From the NCBI GenBank assembly GCA_947447835.1, contig CANFLP010000043.1, positions 1-14,622 on the forward strand: 14,622 nucleotides of DNA, read 5' to 3'. This DNA comes from Bacteroidota bacterium. GTDB lineage: Bacteria > Bacteroidota > Bacteroidia > Chitinophagales > Chitinophagaceae. Position numbers and translations under genes: made by a program. Below are positions 1-6,129 of this stretch, in pieces (position 1 is the stretch's first letter; each line of letters opens with the position of its first letter). The notes beneath the pieces were generated by a model, which worked only from the letters and a program-made list of their open reading frames with translations, did no database searches and was not told the DNA's origin.

Positions 1-682
1 AGATAAGAACTCGATATTAGTGGCATATGATTACGTTCGTGGAGAACCAAGAGGAAAAGCTACAGAACAAGGTAATGGGGATTGCGTAAACTGTCATGCC
101 TGTGTTAGAGTTTGTCCAACGGGTATTGACATACGTAATGGCACGCAACTAGAATGCGTAAACTGTACTGCTTGTATTGATGCTTGTAATGAAATTATGG
201 ATCATGTTGGCAAGCCACAGGGGTTAATTAGGTATGCATCTGAGAACAACTTGGCTAAAAAGGAAAAGACAACATATACATGGCGTTTAAAGTTGTATAC
301 GATTGTTTTGACAGCTTTACTTTCTTTCTTGGCAATATTATTAATTACAAGAGCAGATGTTTCGGCTAGAATTATTAAAACACCAGGTCAAACCTATCAA
401 AAATTAGATAGTAATAAAATAAGTAATCTTTATAATATTAAACTAGCAAACAAAACAAGAAAGGTTATTCATTTAGAATTAAAACTCGAGAATGTTCAGG
501 GTGAAATTAAAATGATTAATGTCATTGATGTGCCTAAAGAGTCTTACTTCCAAACAAGTTTCTTTATTGTACTTAAAAAAGAACAGATTCGAAGTAGGAA
601 AACAAAAATTAAAGTGGGTATTTATGAAGATGGTAAGCAGATACAAACTGCGACTGCCACTTTTCTAGGACCAGCAATTTAA
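1..682 (+). CDS. ccoG: CcoG/FixG-type ferredoxin, cbb3 oxidase accessory protein (5' truncated)
   Basis: The frame is open from the left edge (first full codon at 2) and leaves 226 residues, so roughly the N-terminal half of a typical 460-480 residue CcoG lies outside. The GTG at 20 is almost certainly an internal Val, because the preceding codons (DKNSIL) continue the conserved DKNS..VAYDYVRGEPRG stretch. Two 4Fe-4S cysteine sets follow: CVNCHACVRVCP and CVNCTACIDAC. Next come one transmembrane helix (about nt 290-350) and a soluble beta-rich C-terminus matching the FixG C-terminal domain. CcoG is a membrane iron-sulfur protein linked to copper handling during assembly of cbb3 cytochrome oxidase (family knowledge). 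ccoH follows after 9 bp, which supports the identity and implies that ccoN/ccoO/ccoP lie to the left, though they are not visible here. Confidence 0.95.
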   Translation, partial: DKNSILVAYDYVRGEPRGKATEQGNGDCVNCHACVRVCPTGIDIRNGTQLECVNCTACIDACNEIMDHVGKPQGLIRYASENNLAKKEKTTYTWRLKLYTIVLTALLSFLAILLITRADVSARIIKTPGQTYQKLDSNKISNLYNIKLANKTRKVIHLELKLENVQGEIKMINVIDVPKESYFQTSFFIVLKKEQIRSRKTKIKVGIYEDGKQIQTATATFLGPAI

Positions 683-691
683 AAAATAAAT

Positions 692-1129
692 ATGAAATTT
701 AATTGGGGATATAAAATCTTATTAGTGTATGGCTTGTTTGTTGTAGGAATTATGTTCCTTGTATATAAGTCTACGCAACAAAAATTTGATTTGGTGCAAA
801 AGGATTATTACGCCGATGAGTTAAAGTATCAAAATGTAATTGATGCGTCTCAGAAAGCAAAAGATTTAGGCGGCGAATTAAAAACAGTAAGAAAGGGTGG
901 TCACTTGGTGGTTGAATTGCCAGCAGGCTTTCATCAATCTGCTGTAAAAGGGACAGCGCATTTATATTATGCAGCAGACGAGAAACGTGATATATCAAAG
1001 GAGTTTGCTAGTAGTAATGGGGAATTTGATATGGAACTATTAACAATGATGAGTGGGTCTTATACTTTAAAGCTAAATGTGGAAATGAACGGGGAGCAAT
1101 ATTATTATGAACAGAAATTATTTTTTTAA
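692..1129 (+). CDS. ccoH: FixH/CcoH family cbb3 oxidase assembly protein
   Basis: The 145-residue protein has one N-terminal membrane helix (about residues 9-26), followed by the FixH hallmark in which a conserved DYY sits in KDYYADELKYQ shortly after the helix. The remaining ~100 residues form a periplasmic beta-rich domain. CcoH is a small membrane protein that associates with the cbb3 oxidase (Cco) complex during assembly and stabilises it. The length fits the family. The gene begins 9 bp after ccoG and ends 2 bp before the next start, so the three genes are surely cotranscribed and perhaps translationally coupled. The assignment rests on the KDYY motif, topology and position after ccoG. 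Confidence 0.93.
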   Translation: MKFNWGYKILLVYGLFVVGIMFLVYKSTQQKFDLVQKDYYADELKYQNVIDASQKAKDLGGELKTVRKGGHLVVELPAGFHQSAVKGTAHLYYAADEKRDISKEFASSNGEFDMELLTMMSGSYTLKLNVEMNGEQYYYEQKLFF

Positions 1130-1131
1130 CA

Positions 1132-1845
1132 ATGAGTTTGAGTAGTGTTTTTGAGATTGGGTTTTTGATGGGTCTACTAGGGAGCGTCCATTGCATAGGT
1201 ATGTGTGGACCTTTGGTGATGGCACTCCCTATTTCCCACAAAACAAATTTCCAAAAAATGACTGCTTTGTTTTTATATCATGCCGGTAAAATAAGTAGCT
1301 ATGCTATTTTGGGAATTTTATTTGGTTTGTTTGGAAGTCAATTTCCCATTTTTGGATTACAGAAAAACATATCAATTGTGATAGGCATTACCATGTTATT
1401 GTATGTGGTATATGTATTTATATTAAAGCCGAAACACATTCAATTGGGAGTATTAAGTTCACTTTATAATGTAATAGTAAAATCACTTGGCAAATTATTT
1501 AAGAGTAAGTATTTGATATCATTTTTGTTTATAGGCATGTTGAATGGGTTGTTGCCTTGTGGCATGATCTATTTAGCATTGAGCTCGGCTATGGCCACAC
1601 AAAATATTTTACAGGGCGGGTTGTTGATGGCTTTCTTTGGATTGGGTACTGTGCCAGCATTAATAATGGTGGCGTTAGGAGGACAGTATATGGGGTTTGC
1701 TTTTAGGAATAAATTACAAAAATTATTACCTGTTTTCATTTTCGGTATGGGGGTACTATTAATATTGAGAGGCCTTAATTTAGGCATCCCTTATATTAGT
1801 CCTGTTGCTGGAATTGGATCTGAGGTGATTTCATGTCATAACTAA
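1132..1845 (+). CDS. TauE/SafE (DsbD_2-like) membrane protein of the cco cluster
   Basis: The 237-residue polytopic protein has about six hydrophobic segments. The first contains GSVHCIGMCGPL (His20, Cys21, Cys25) and the fourth contains NGLLPCGMIY, the paired signature of the SafE/DsbD_2-like family often annotated 'sulfite exporter TauE/SafE' or 'cytochrome biogenesis protein'. A last Cys sits three residues from the C-terminus. Members encoded in cbb3 clusters are thought to act in oxidase biogenesis, plausibly moving copper or reducing equivalents across the inner membrane; sulfite export is unlikely here. The His-Cys-x-x-Met-Cys arrangement could bind soft metals (inference). It starts 2 bp after ccoH. 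Family is secure; substrate is not known. Confidence 0.85.
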   Translation: MSLSSVFEIGFLMGLLGSVHCIGMCGPLVMALPISHKTNFQKMTALFLYHAGKISSYAILGILFGLFGSQFPIFGLQKNISIVIGITMLLYVVYVFILKPKHIQLGVLSSLYNVIVKSLGKLFKSKYLISFLFIGMLNGLLPCGMIYLALSSAMATQNILQGGLLMAFFGLGTVPALIMVALGGQYMGFAFRNKLQKLLPVFIFGMGVLLILRGLNLGIPYISPVAGIGSEVISCHN

Positions 1846-1851
1846 TATTGT

Positions 1852-2223
1852 ATGAACAAAGAAATCATGTTGCAAGAAATAGAATCATTAATTCGTACAA
1901 TGGATTTTATTCAAGAAGAGCAATCTTTTATTAAGAGAAAGCTAAGTAGCCTGTTAGAGAATATGGTAATGAGTGATATACTTGCTTGGGCGGAAGAGCT
2001 GCATCAAGAAATACTGAATAGAGAAACAGCCATTCAATTATTAAAAGGGGATGTTGTTACGTTAAGAAATCAAGTAAAGGTAAAACGTTCAGTCAATAAT
2101 ATTGTAGACCCTAATACAGTTGCTGATTACAAAAAATACAAACAACAAGTAGGGTATATTGAAACAGAATTCTTTACCTGGAAAAATATTGCCAACGAAA
2201 AGTTCGAGAGTGCGTTGTATTAA
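1852..2223 (+). CDS. Uncharacterised coiled-coil protein, last gene of the cco operon
   Basis: I do not recognise this 123-residue protein. It has no signal peptide, membrane helix or Cys. Residues 1-80 are strongly helical and heptad-like (IESLIRTMDFIQEEQSFIKRK and onward) with a conspicuous WAEELHQEI segment. A short NNIVDPNTVADYKKY linker precedes a second helical part with an aromatic cluster (FFTWKN). It is probably cytosolic and self-associating or partner-binding. The start lies 6 bp after the membrane-protein gene on the same strand, and a hairpin follows directly, so it is the last gene of the oxidase maturation operon. A role in oxidase assembly or operon control is only inferred from position. 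Confidence 0.75.
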   Translation: MNKEIMLQEIESLIRTMDFIQEEQSFIKRKLSSLLENMVMSDILAWAEELHQEILNRETAIQLLKGDVVTLRNQVKVKRSVNNIVDPNTVADYKKYKQQVGYIETEFFTWKNIANEKFESALY

Positions 2224-2241
2224 ACTTATTAATTAAATACT

Positions 2242-2256
2242 TGTAGTTTGTCTACA
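2242..2256. other. Small hairpin between the convergent cco and regulator operons
   Basis: TGTAG (2242-2246) and CTACA (2252-2256) form a perfect 5-bp stem with a 5-base loop. Read on the minus strand it follows the response-regulator stop and is trailed by the AT-rich stretch AGTATTTAATT, so it could serve as a weak terminator for the regulator operon. The stem is short and could be chance. Confidence 0.3.
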
Positions 2257-2260
2257 CATC

Positions 2261-2304
2261 GAAGCTTTGAATTTATTAATTAAATAAATTCAATAGCTTC
2301 TTTT
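2261..2304 (+). terminator. Rho-independent terminator of the cco operon
   Basis: GAAGCT (2261-2266) pairs with AGCTTC (2295-2300), and GAATTTAT (2269-2276) pairs with ATAAATTC (2284-2291), with a small internal loop and a TAATTAA apical loop. TTTT follows at 2301-2304. It lies 38 bp after the last cco-operon gene. The right arm lies inside the 3' coding end of the minus-strand response regulator, whose stop codon (2276-2278) sits at the top of the stem, so the two convergent operons share the element. Confidence 0.65.
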
Positions 2305-3334
2305 CCTCGAGTAGAGTAATTTTTCCGTCTTTTATCTCAATCAATTTCTCGTTCTTAAAGTCGCTTAAAGTTCTAATTAAGCTTTCCGTTGCTGTGCCAG
2401 CAATATTTGCCAAGTCTTCTCTAGAAATAGACATGGAGAAATTTCCTTCTTCCTCTTTTGAATATTTCTTTTTCAACGTTAATAATGCGTCTGCTACTCT
2501 CTTTCTTAAACTGTGGTAGGCAAGCGCTACTAATTGTTGTTCTTTCTCTGCGATATTATTAGCTAATAACTTAATTACTTTTAGCGCTATCTCTTGGTTA
2601 GTAGTGATCAACTGCTCAAATTCTTTTCTTGGGATCACTCTGATACAAGACTCTTCTAATGTCTCAGCAAACTCTTCATATACAGCGTTCTCGATAAGTG
2701 GGATATGTCCAAAAAAATCACCTGCCGATAATAAGCCAATAATTAATTCTTTACCACCATCACTGGTCTTAAATATTTTAACTTTACCCGATTGGATATA
2801 ATATAATTTGTTAGGATGTTGGCCCTCTGAATAAATGGTTTGTTTTTTCTTATAATCAATTACATCGTGGTTTTCCAAAGCCTTATGCATCTCGTCCTTA
2901 TTGCCTAAGTCGGATATAATTTGATACCATGTTTCAATCGCTTTGCCTCCCTGACTTTGATGTATTCTTACTTTTTCTAATCTTGCGCGAATTGCGTTGA
3001 TAAGTTCAGAGTCTGAAAATGGTTTAGTAATATAATCGTCTGCACCCATTTCCATGCCTTTTCTTAGGTCGGTACGCTCACTTTTAGCGCTTAAGAAAAT
3101 AAATGGAATATGTTGTAAGTCGGGGTTTTTGCTAATTATTTGAAATACGCCATAACCATCTAATACAGGCATCATAATATCACAAACAATTAAATCAGGA
3201 GGGTTAGCAATTGCTTTTTCTACACCAATTTTTCCGTTTTCAGCAGTGATAATATCATAGTTTGCTAATGAAAGGATTTCAGCTGTATTTTCTCTAAGAG
3301 CTTCGTTATCTTCAATTAGTAAGATTTTTTCCAT
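2276..3334 (-). CDS. Receiver-cNMP-binding-Crp HTH fusion response regulator
   Basis: The 352-residue protein fuses a CheY-like receiver (residues 1-120; acidic Asp9, phospho-acceptor Asp52 in DIMMP, Ser82, Lys104 in TKPF) to a cyclic-nucleotide-binding fold (about 150-265, with GQHPNKLYYIQSGKVKIF) and a Crp-type winged helix (about 280-340; HTH 303-325). Phosphorylation by the kinase 13 bp upstream presumably controls DNA binding. The phosphate-cassette Arg used by E. coli CRP for cAMP is absent (AGDFFGHIPLIENAVYEEFAE), and there is no FNR-type cysteine cluster, so the input is most likely phosphorylation rather than cAMP or an iron-sulfur cluster. In the recognition helix (TATESLIRTL), Glu317 and Arg321 match the CRP/FNR Glu-Arg pair. 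Position next to cbb3 genes suggests a FixJ/FixK-like role (inference). Confidence 0.92.
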   Translation of the reverse strand: MEKILLIEDNEALRENTAEILSLANYDIITAENGKIGVEKAIANPPDLIVCDIMMPVLDGYGVFQIISKNPDLQHIPFIFLSAKSERTDLRKGMEMGADDYITKPFSDSELINAIRARLEKVRIHQSQGGKAIETWYQIISDLGNKDEMHKALENHDVIDYKKKQTIYSEGQHPNKLYYIQSGKVKIFKTSDGGKELIIGLLSAGDFFGHIPLIENAVYEEFAETLEESCIRVIPRKEFEQLITTNQEIALKVIKLLANNIAEKEQQLVALAYHSLRKRVADALLTLKKKYSKEEEGNFSMSISREDLANIAGTATESLIRTLSDFKNEKLIEIKDGKITLLEEKKLLNLFN

Positions 3335-3347
3335 GTGTGCTTTATTT

Positions 3348-4613
3348 TTATTCGAAGTCGTTTATGATTTTACTTGGGTATTGTATTGTAAAAGTACTTC
3401 CTTTTTCCAATTCACTGCTATACTTTATGGTACCTTTTAATAAATCCACATACCTGCCCACAATATGTAATCCTAGGCCGGTTCCTTGTATATTGGTAAC
3501 ATTGGTAGCCCTGAAAAAACGTTCAAATAGATGCACCTGATCGCTATTAGGAATACCAATACCTTGATCACTAATTTGGACTAAGGTAATATCATCTTCA
3601 ATTTTACTATCAATATTAATAACCGAGTTTTCGGGCGAGAATTTAATAGCATTCGAAAGCAGGTTTACTACAACATGTTTTAATAGATTACTATCTGAAT
3701 ACGTAATTGGTGACCCTATATGCGTGTATTGAATATTTTGATTAGGCTTTAGTAATACATTCATTTCATTAATAATGCCACTCATAAATTCAGTCAGGTC
3801 GAAACTGTCAGGCTTTACATCTACCTTTCCTTCCTCAATTCTACCCAATGACAAGAATTCATTTAATATATCAGTAAGCGATTTTACAGAAGATTTAATG
3901 CGGTCAATATGTTTATCACGTTTAGGTTGATCTTCGGTAGTGCTATATTTAGCTAATAAGGAGATGGAAGACAATATAGTACTAAGAGGTGTTCTAAACT
4001 CATGAGAAGCCATGGATACAAAGCGAGACTTAAGATCATTGACTTCTTTTTCTTTCTCTAATGATATGGTAAGTTCTTCCTTTGAAGCTTCAAGTTCGTT
4101 CAAAGTACTTTGAAGCTCAATTGTTCTAGTGTTTACCGTTGCTTCCAAATTAGCATTCAGTTTTCTCATTTCCTCATTAATGCGCTCTAAATCATCTTGT
4201 TGAAGAATTATTTTTTCTTCATTTTGTTTACGCTTTGTAATGTCGGCAATATAGGCAATCGCGAAACTTTTATCGTCTGTTTTAAAATGACCAAGACTTA
4301 CTTCTACAGGAAATTCTTCTCCAGTTTTTTTTATTGCAGACAATGTCATTCCAATGCCCATTCCTCTAGCTTGTGGATTATGGGCATAACCGTCTCTATA
4401 GCCCACATGTTTGTGATGATATCTTTGTGGAATTAGTTTTTCTAACACCTCTCCGACCATAGATTCGGGATCAAAAGAAAAGAGTTTGTTCGCGAAAGTA
4501 TTAGCTAATACAATAATGCCTTCTTTATTTACTACAATAATACCAAGGGAGGCAGAGTTAAATAATGCCTCAAATCTAATATCCTTGTTAAATGAACTTT
4601 CTACTCCTTGCAT
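3348..4613 (-). CDS. Soluble PAS-domain sensor histidine kinase
   Basis: The 421-residue kinase has no membrane helix or signal peptide, so it senses a cytosolic cue. Order: PAS domain (about 12-128, ending in DITKRK), a long coiled-coil linker (about 129-190), HisKA with phospho-acceptor His204 in SMASHEFRTPL, and HATPase_c with N-box Asn317/Asn321, G1 DQGIGIP (349-355), F-box FERFF and G2 GTGLGLHIV (377-385). It is complete and should be active. The ATG at 4613 was chosen; an in-frame TTG at 4619 would add only two residues. PAS residues IPQRYHHKHVGYRDGY place His69 at the FixL heme-ligand position, but this motif is also common in PAS domains not known to bind heme. It is the first gene of an operon with the receiver-Crp regulator, 13 bp downstream, which is surely its partner. 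Confidence 0.93.
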   Translation of the reverse strand: MQGVESSFNKDIRFEALFNSASLGIIVVNKEGIIVLANTFANKLFSFDPESMVGEVLEKLIPQRYHHKHVGYRDGYAHNPQARGMGIGMTLSAIKKTGEEFPVEVSLGHFKTDDKSFAIAYIADITKRKQNEEKIILQQDDLERINEEMRKLNANLEATVNTRTIELQSTLNELEASKEELTISLEKEKEVNDLKSRFVSMASHEFRTPLSTILSSISLLAKYSTTEDQPKRDKHIDRIKSSVKSLTDILNEFLSLGRIEEGKVDVKPDSFDLTEFMSGIINEMNVLLKPNQNIQYTHIGSPITYSDSNLLKHVVVNLLSNAIKFSPENSVINIDSKIEDDITLVQISDQGIGIPNSDQVHLFERFFRATNVTNIQGTGLGLHIVGRYVDLLKGTIKYSSELEKGSTFTIQYPSKIINDFE

Positions 4614-4658
4614 TAGCAATTTTTTTAATTACCCTTGGTAGGGGTTCGCTTAAAGTTA

Positions 4659-4666
4659 CAAAAATA
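4659..4666 (-). promoter_or_regulatory. Candidate Bacteroidota -7 element for the kinase-regulator operon
   Basis: Read on the minus strand these bases are TATTTTTG, a full match to the Bacteroidota -7 consensus TAnnTTTG. It would place the transcript start about 40 nt before the kinase ATG. The expected TTTG near -33 is poorly matched (CATT/ATTC), so the call is tentative. Confidence 0.35.
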
Positions 4667-4863
4667 TCATATAGGTCCTGATATTGAATGGTTTAAGTAT
4701 CTGAATAATTCTGTGGATGGTTTATTTAATATTTTTGTAATCCTATTTGACCTAATAATGACAGTGGGTTCTATTAAAGAACTCATTAAATTCACATTTA
4801 AATTAAATATATATAATTTAAATAGATGATTTATGTCAATAAATTATTACTTTAGCAATATAA
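4667..4863. other. Intergenic region between the kinase operon and the ammonium region
   Basis: The stretch between the minus-strand kinase promoter and the plus-strand porin/amt region has no convincing gene. It is very AT-rich. It holds the inverted repeat at 4796-4823 and, at 4848-4855, TACTTTAG, one mismatch from the TAnnTTTG -7 consensus, which could start plus-strand transcription just before the small peptide frame. No good -33 element accompanies it. The layout implies divergent promoters. Confidence 0.45.
4796..4823. repeat. Perfect 9-bp AT-only inverted repeat, possible operator
   Basis: ATTTAAATT (4796-4804) is mirrored by AATTTAAAT (4815-4823) across a 10-base spacer. Each arm is itself nearly palindromic. 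Its location upstream of the plus-strand genes and about 185 bp upstream of the kinase is suitable for a regulator site, but AT-only sequence yields such repeats by chance, so function is unproven. Confidence 0.3.
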
Positions 4864-4986
4864 ATGAAACATATGGAAATATATAATATGAAAGAATCAA
4901 GAAAAAAAGTCACTAAACTATTGATTATCAATACTGTTATCGTATATGCAATAATTTTATTTAATTTACTGGGTTACTTTATTTAG
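4864..4986 (+). CDS. Possible 40-residue single-pass membrane peptide
   Basis: From the ATG at 4864 a 40-codon frame runs to TAG. Its N-terminus is charged (KESRKKVTK) and is followed by one hydrophobic helix (LLIINTVIVYAIILFNLLGYFI), the layout of a small inner-membrane protein with a cytosolic positive end. In-frame ATGs at 4873 and 4888 give 37 and 32 residues; 4888 gives the tidiest protein (MKESRKK) and leaves a leader if transcription starts near 4860. The gene lies 70 bp upstream of the porin and could be cotranscribed with porin and amt. I know no family for it. The basic-then-hydrophobic pattern argues for real coding, but the region is AT-rich and chance is possible. Confidence 0.45.
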   Translation: MKHMEIYNMKESRKKVTKLLIINTVIVYAIILFNLLGYFI

Positions 4987-5056
4987 CAAAATGTATAAAA
5001 AGTAGGAACATTATCAAATATGTAATTATTTATAATATAAAAAACAAAGTCAACAT

Positions 5057-6073
5057 ATGAAAAAATCAATTTTATCTCTTAGCTTAATTCTTTTGACAAT
5101 ATTGAGTGCGAATGCTCAATCAGATACTACTAAACCTGCAACTTCTTCTAATACTACTACGTTTACAACATATATAGATGGGTATTATAAAGCAGATTTT
5201 GCTGGATTAAAAGAAAATAATAAAACCAGCTTTACAAATTCTAGCAATGCCCTTCAACTTGGAATGGCTTCTTTTAAGGTTGACCAAACTTTAGGCAAGT
5301 TTGCTGGAACGGTTGACTTAGGTGTCGGGAAAAGAGCGGATGAGTTTTCATACAATGATAAAGGTTTAGCAACTGCTGTTAAACAAGCTTATGTAAGTTT
5401 TGCACCTAATTCAACAATCAAGTTTACAGTTGGTAAATGGGCTACTCATGTTGGTTATGAATTATTAGATGCCTATTCAAATAGAAACTATAGCATGAGT
5501 TATGGTTTTTCTTATGGTCCATTTTTTCACACTGGATTAAGAGCAGATATCTCATTAGGTGGAAAATCTGCATTTATGATTGGATTGGCTGAGCCTACAG
5601 ATGTTATTAATGCAAAGGCGGAAGCAAAGATGGTTATTGCTCAATTTAGTACCGCTACAAAAGATGATAAATTAAAAGCATTCTTAAACTATCAAGGCGG
5701 AATGGGTAAAACACAATTTGACCTTGTATTAAATGGGGTAGTAAGTAGTCAATTTGGTATTAATTACGATGGTACAGTTTGTAATTTATCTGGAACAAGC
5801 TGGACTAGTAATGCAGTGTACTTTAATTATGATCCATCGGCTAAAGTGGGTTTCACTTTAAGATCTGAATATTTTGATGATAGTAAAAGTGCTGCTGGTG
5901 TAGGGGCTTCTATTTTTCAAAATACATTATCAATGAATTTGCACTTTAACAAATTTACAATCATTCCAGAATTAAGATTGGACAATGCTAGTGATAAAGT
6001 ATTCTTGACAAATGCACAGGCGGCAACTGGTTCTGCTGGTAGTTTCTTAATTGCTGCTGTTTATAAATTTTAA
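5057..6073 (+). CDS. BBP2-like outer-membrane beta-barrel porin
   Basis: The 338-residue protein has a signal peptide (about residues 1-20, cleavage after ANA before QS) and a Thr/Ser-rich start. The rest alternates short amphipathic strands (TYIDGYYKADF, FKVDQTLGKFAGTVDLGVG, LRADISLGGKSAFMIGLAE), ending with aromatic Phe in AAVYKF, as expected for a BAM-inserted barrel. The fold and the early YIDGYY..DF segment resemble the 'putative beta-barrel porin-2, OmpL-like' (BBP2) family. It probably forms a diffusion pore in the outer membrane. amt begins 56 bp downstream with no terminator visible between, so the pair is likely cotranscribed. Admission of ammonium or small nitrogen compounds is inferred from that linkage only. 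Confidence 0.8.
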   Translation: MKKSILSLSLILLTILSANAQSDTTKPATSSNTTTFTTYIDGYYKADFAGLKENNKTSFTNSSNALQLGMASFKVDQTLGKFAGTVDLGVGKRADEFSYNDKGLATAVKQAYVSFAPNSTIKFTVGKWATHVGYELLDAYSNRNYSMSYGFSYGPFFHTGLRADISLGGKSAFMIGLAEPTDVINAKAEAKMVIAQFSTATKDDKLKAFLNYQGGMGKTQFDLVLNGVVSSQFGINYDGTVCNLSGTSWTSNAVYFNYDPSAKVGFTLRSEYFDDSKSAAGVGASIFQNTLSMNLHFNKFTIIPELRLDNASDKVFLTNAQAATGSAGSFLIAAVYKF

Positions 6074-6129
6074 TTTTCATAATCCGGGATCTTATATAAA
6101 TCAATTTTCTAACCAATAATTCCAAGCTT

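Noticed and set aside
771..1241. Two minus-strand frames opposite ccoH and the TauE/SafE gene
   Set aside because: They overlap well-recognised genes across a junction and have no domain or start signal.
4635..4829. 64-codon plus-strand frame in the kinase-porin gap
   Set aside because: It starts with TTG, lies over the kinase promoter region, has no family resemblance and ends in low-complexity AT-rich codons.
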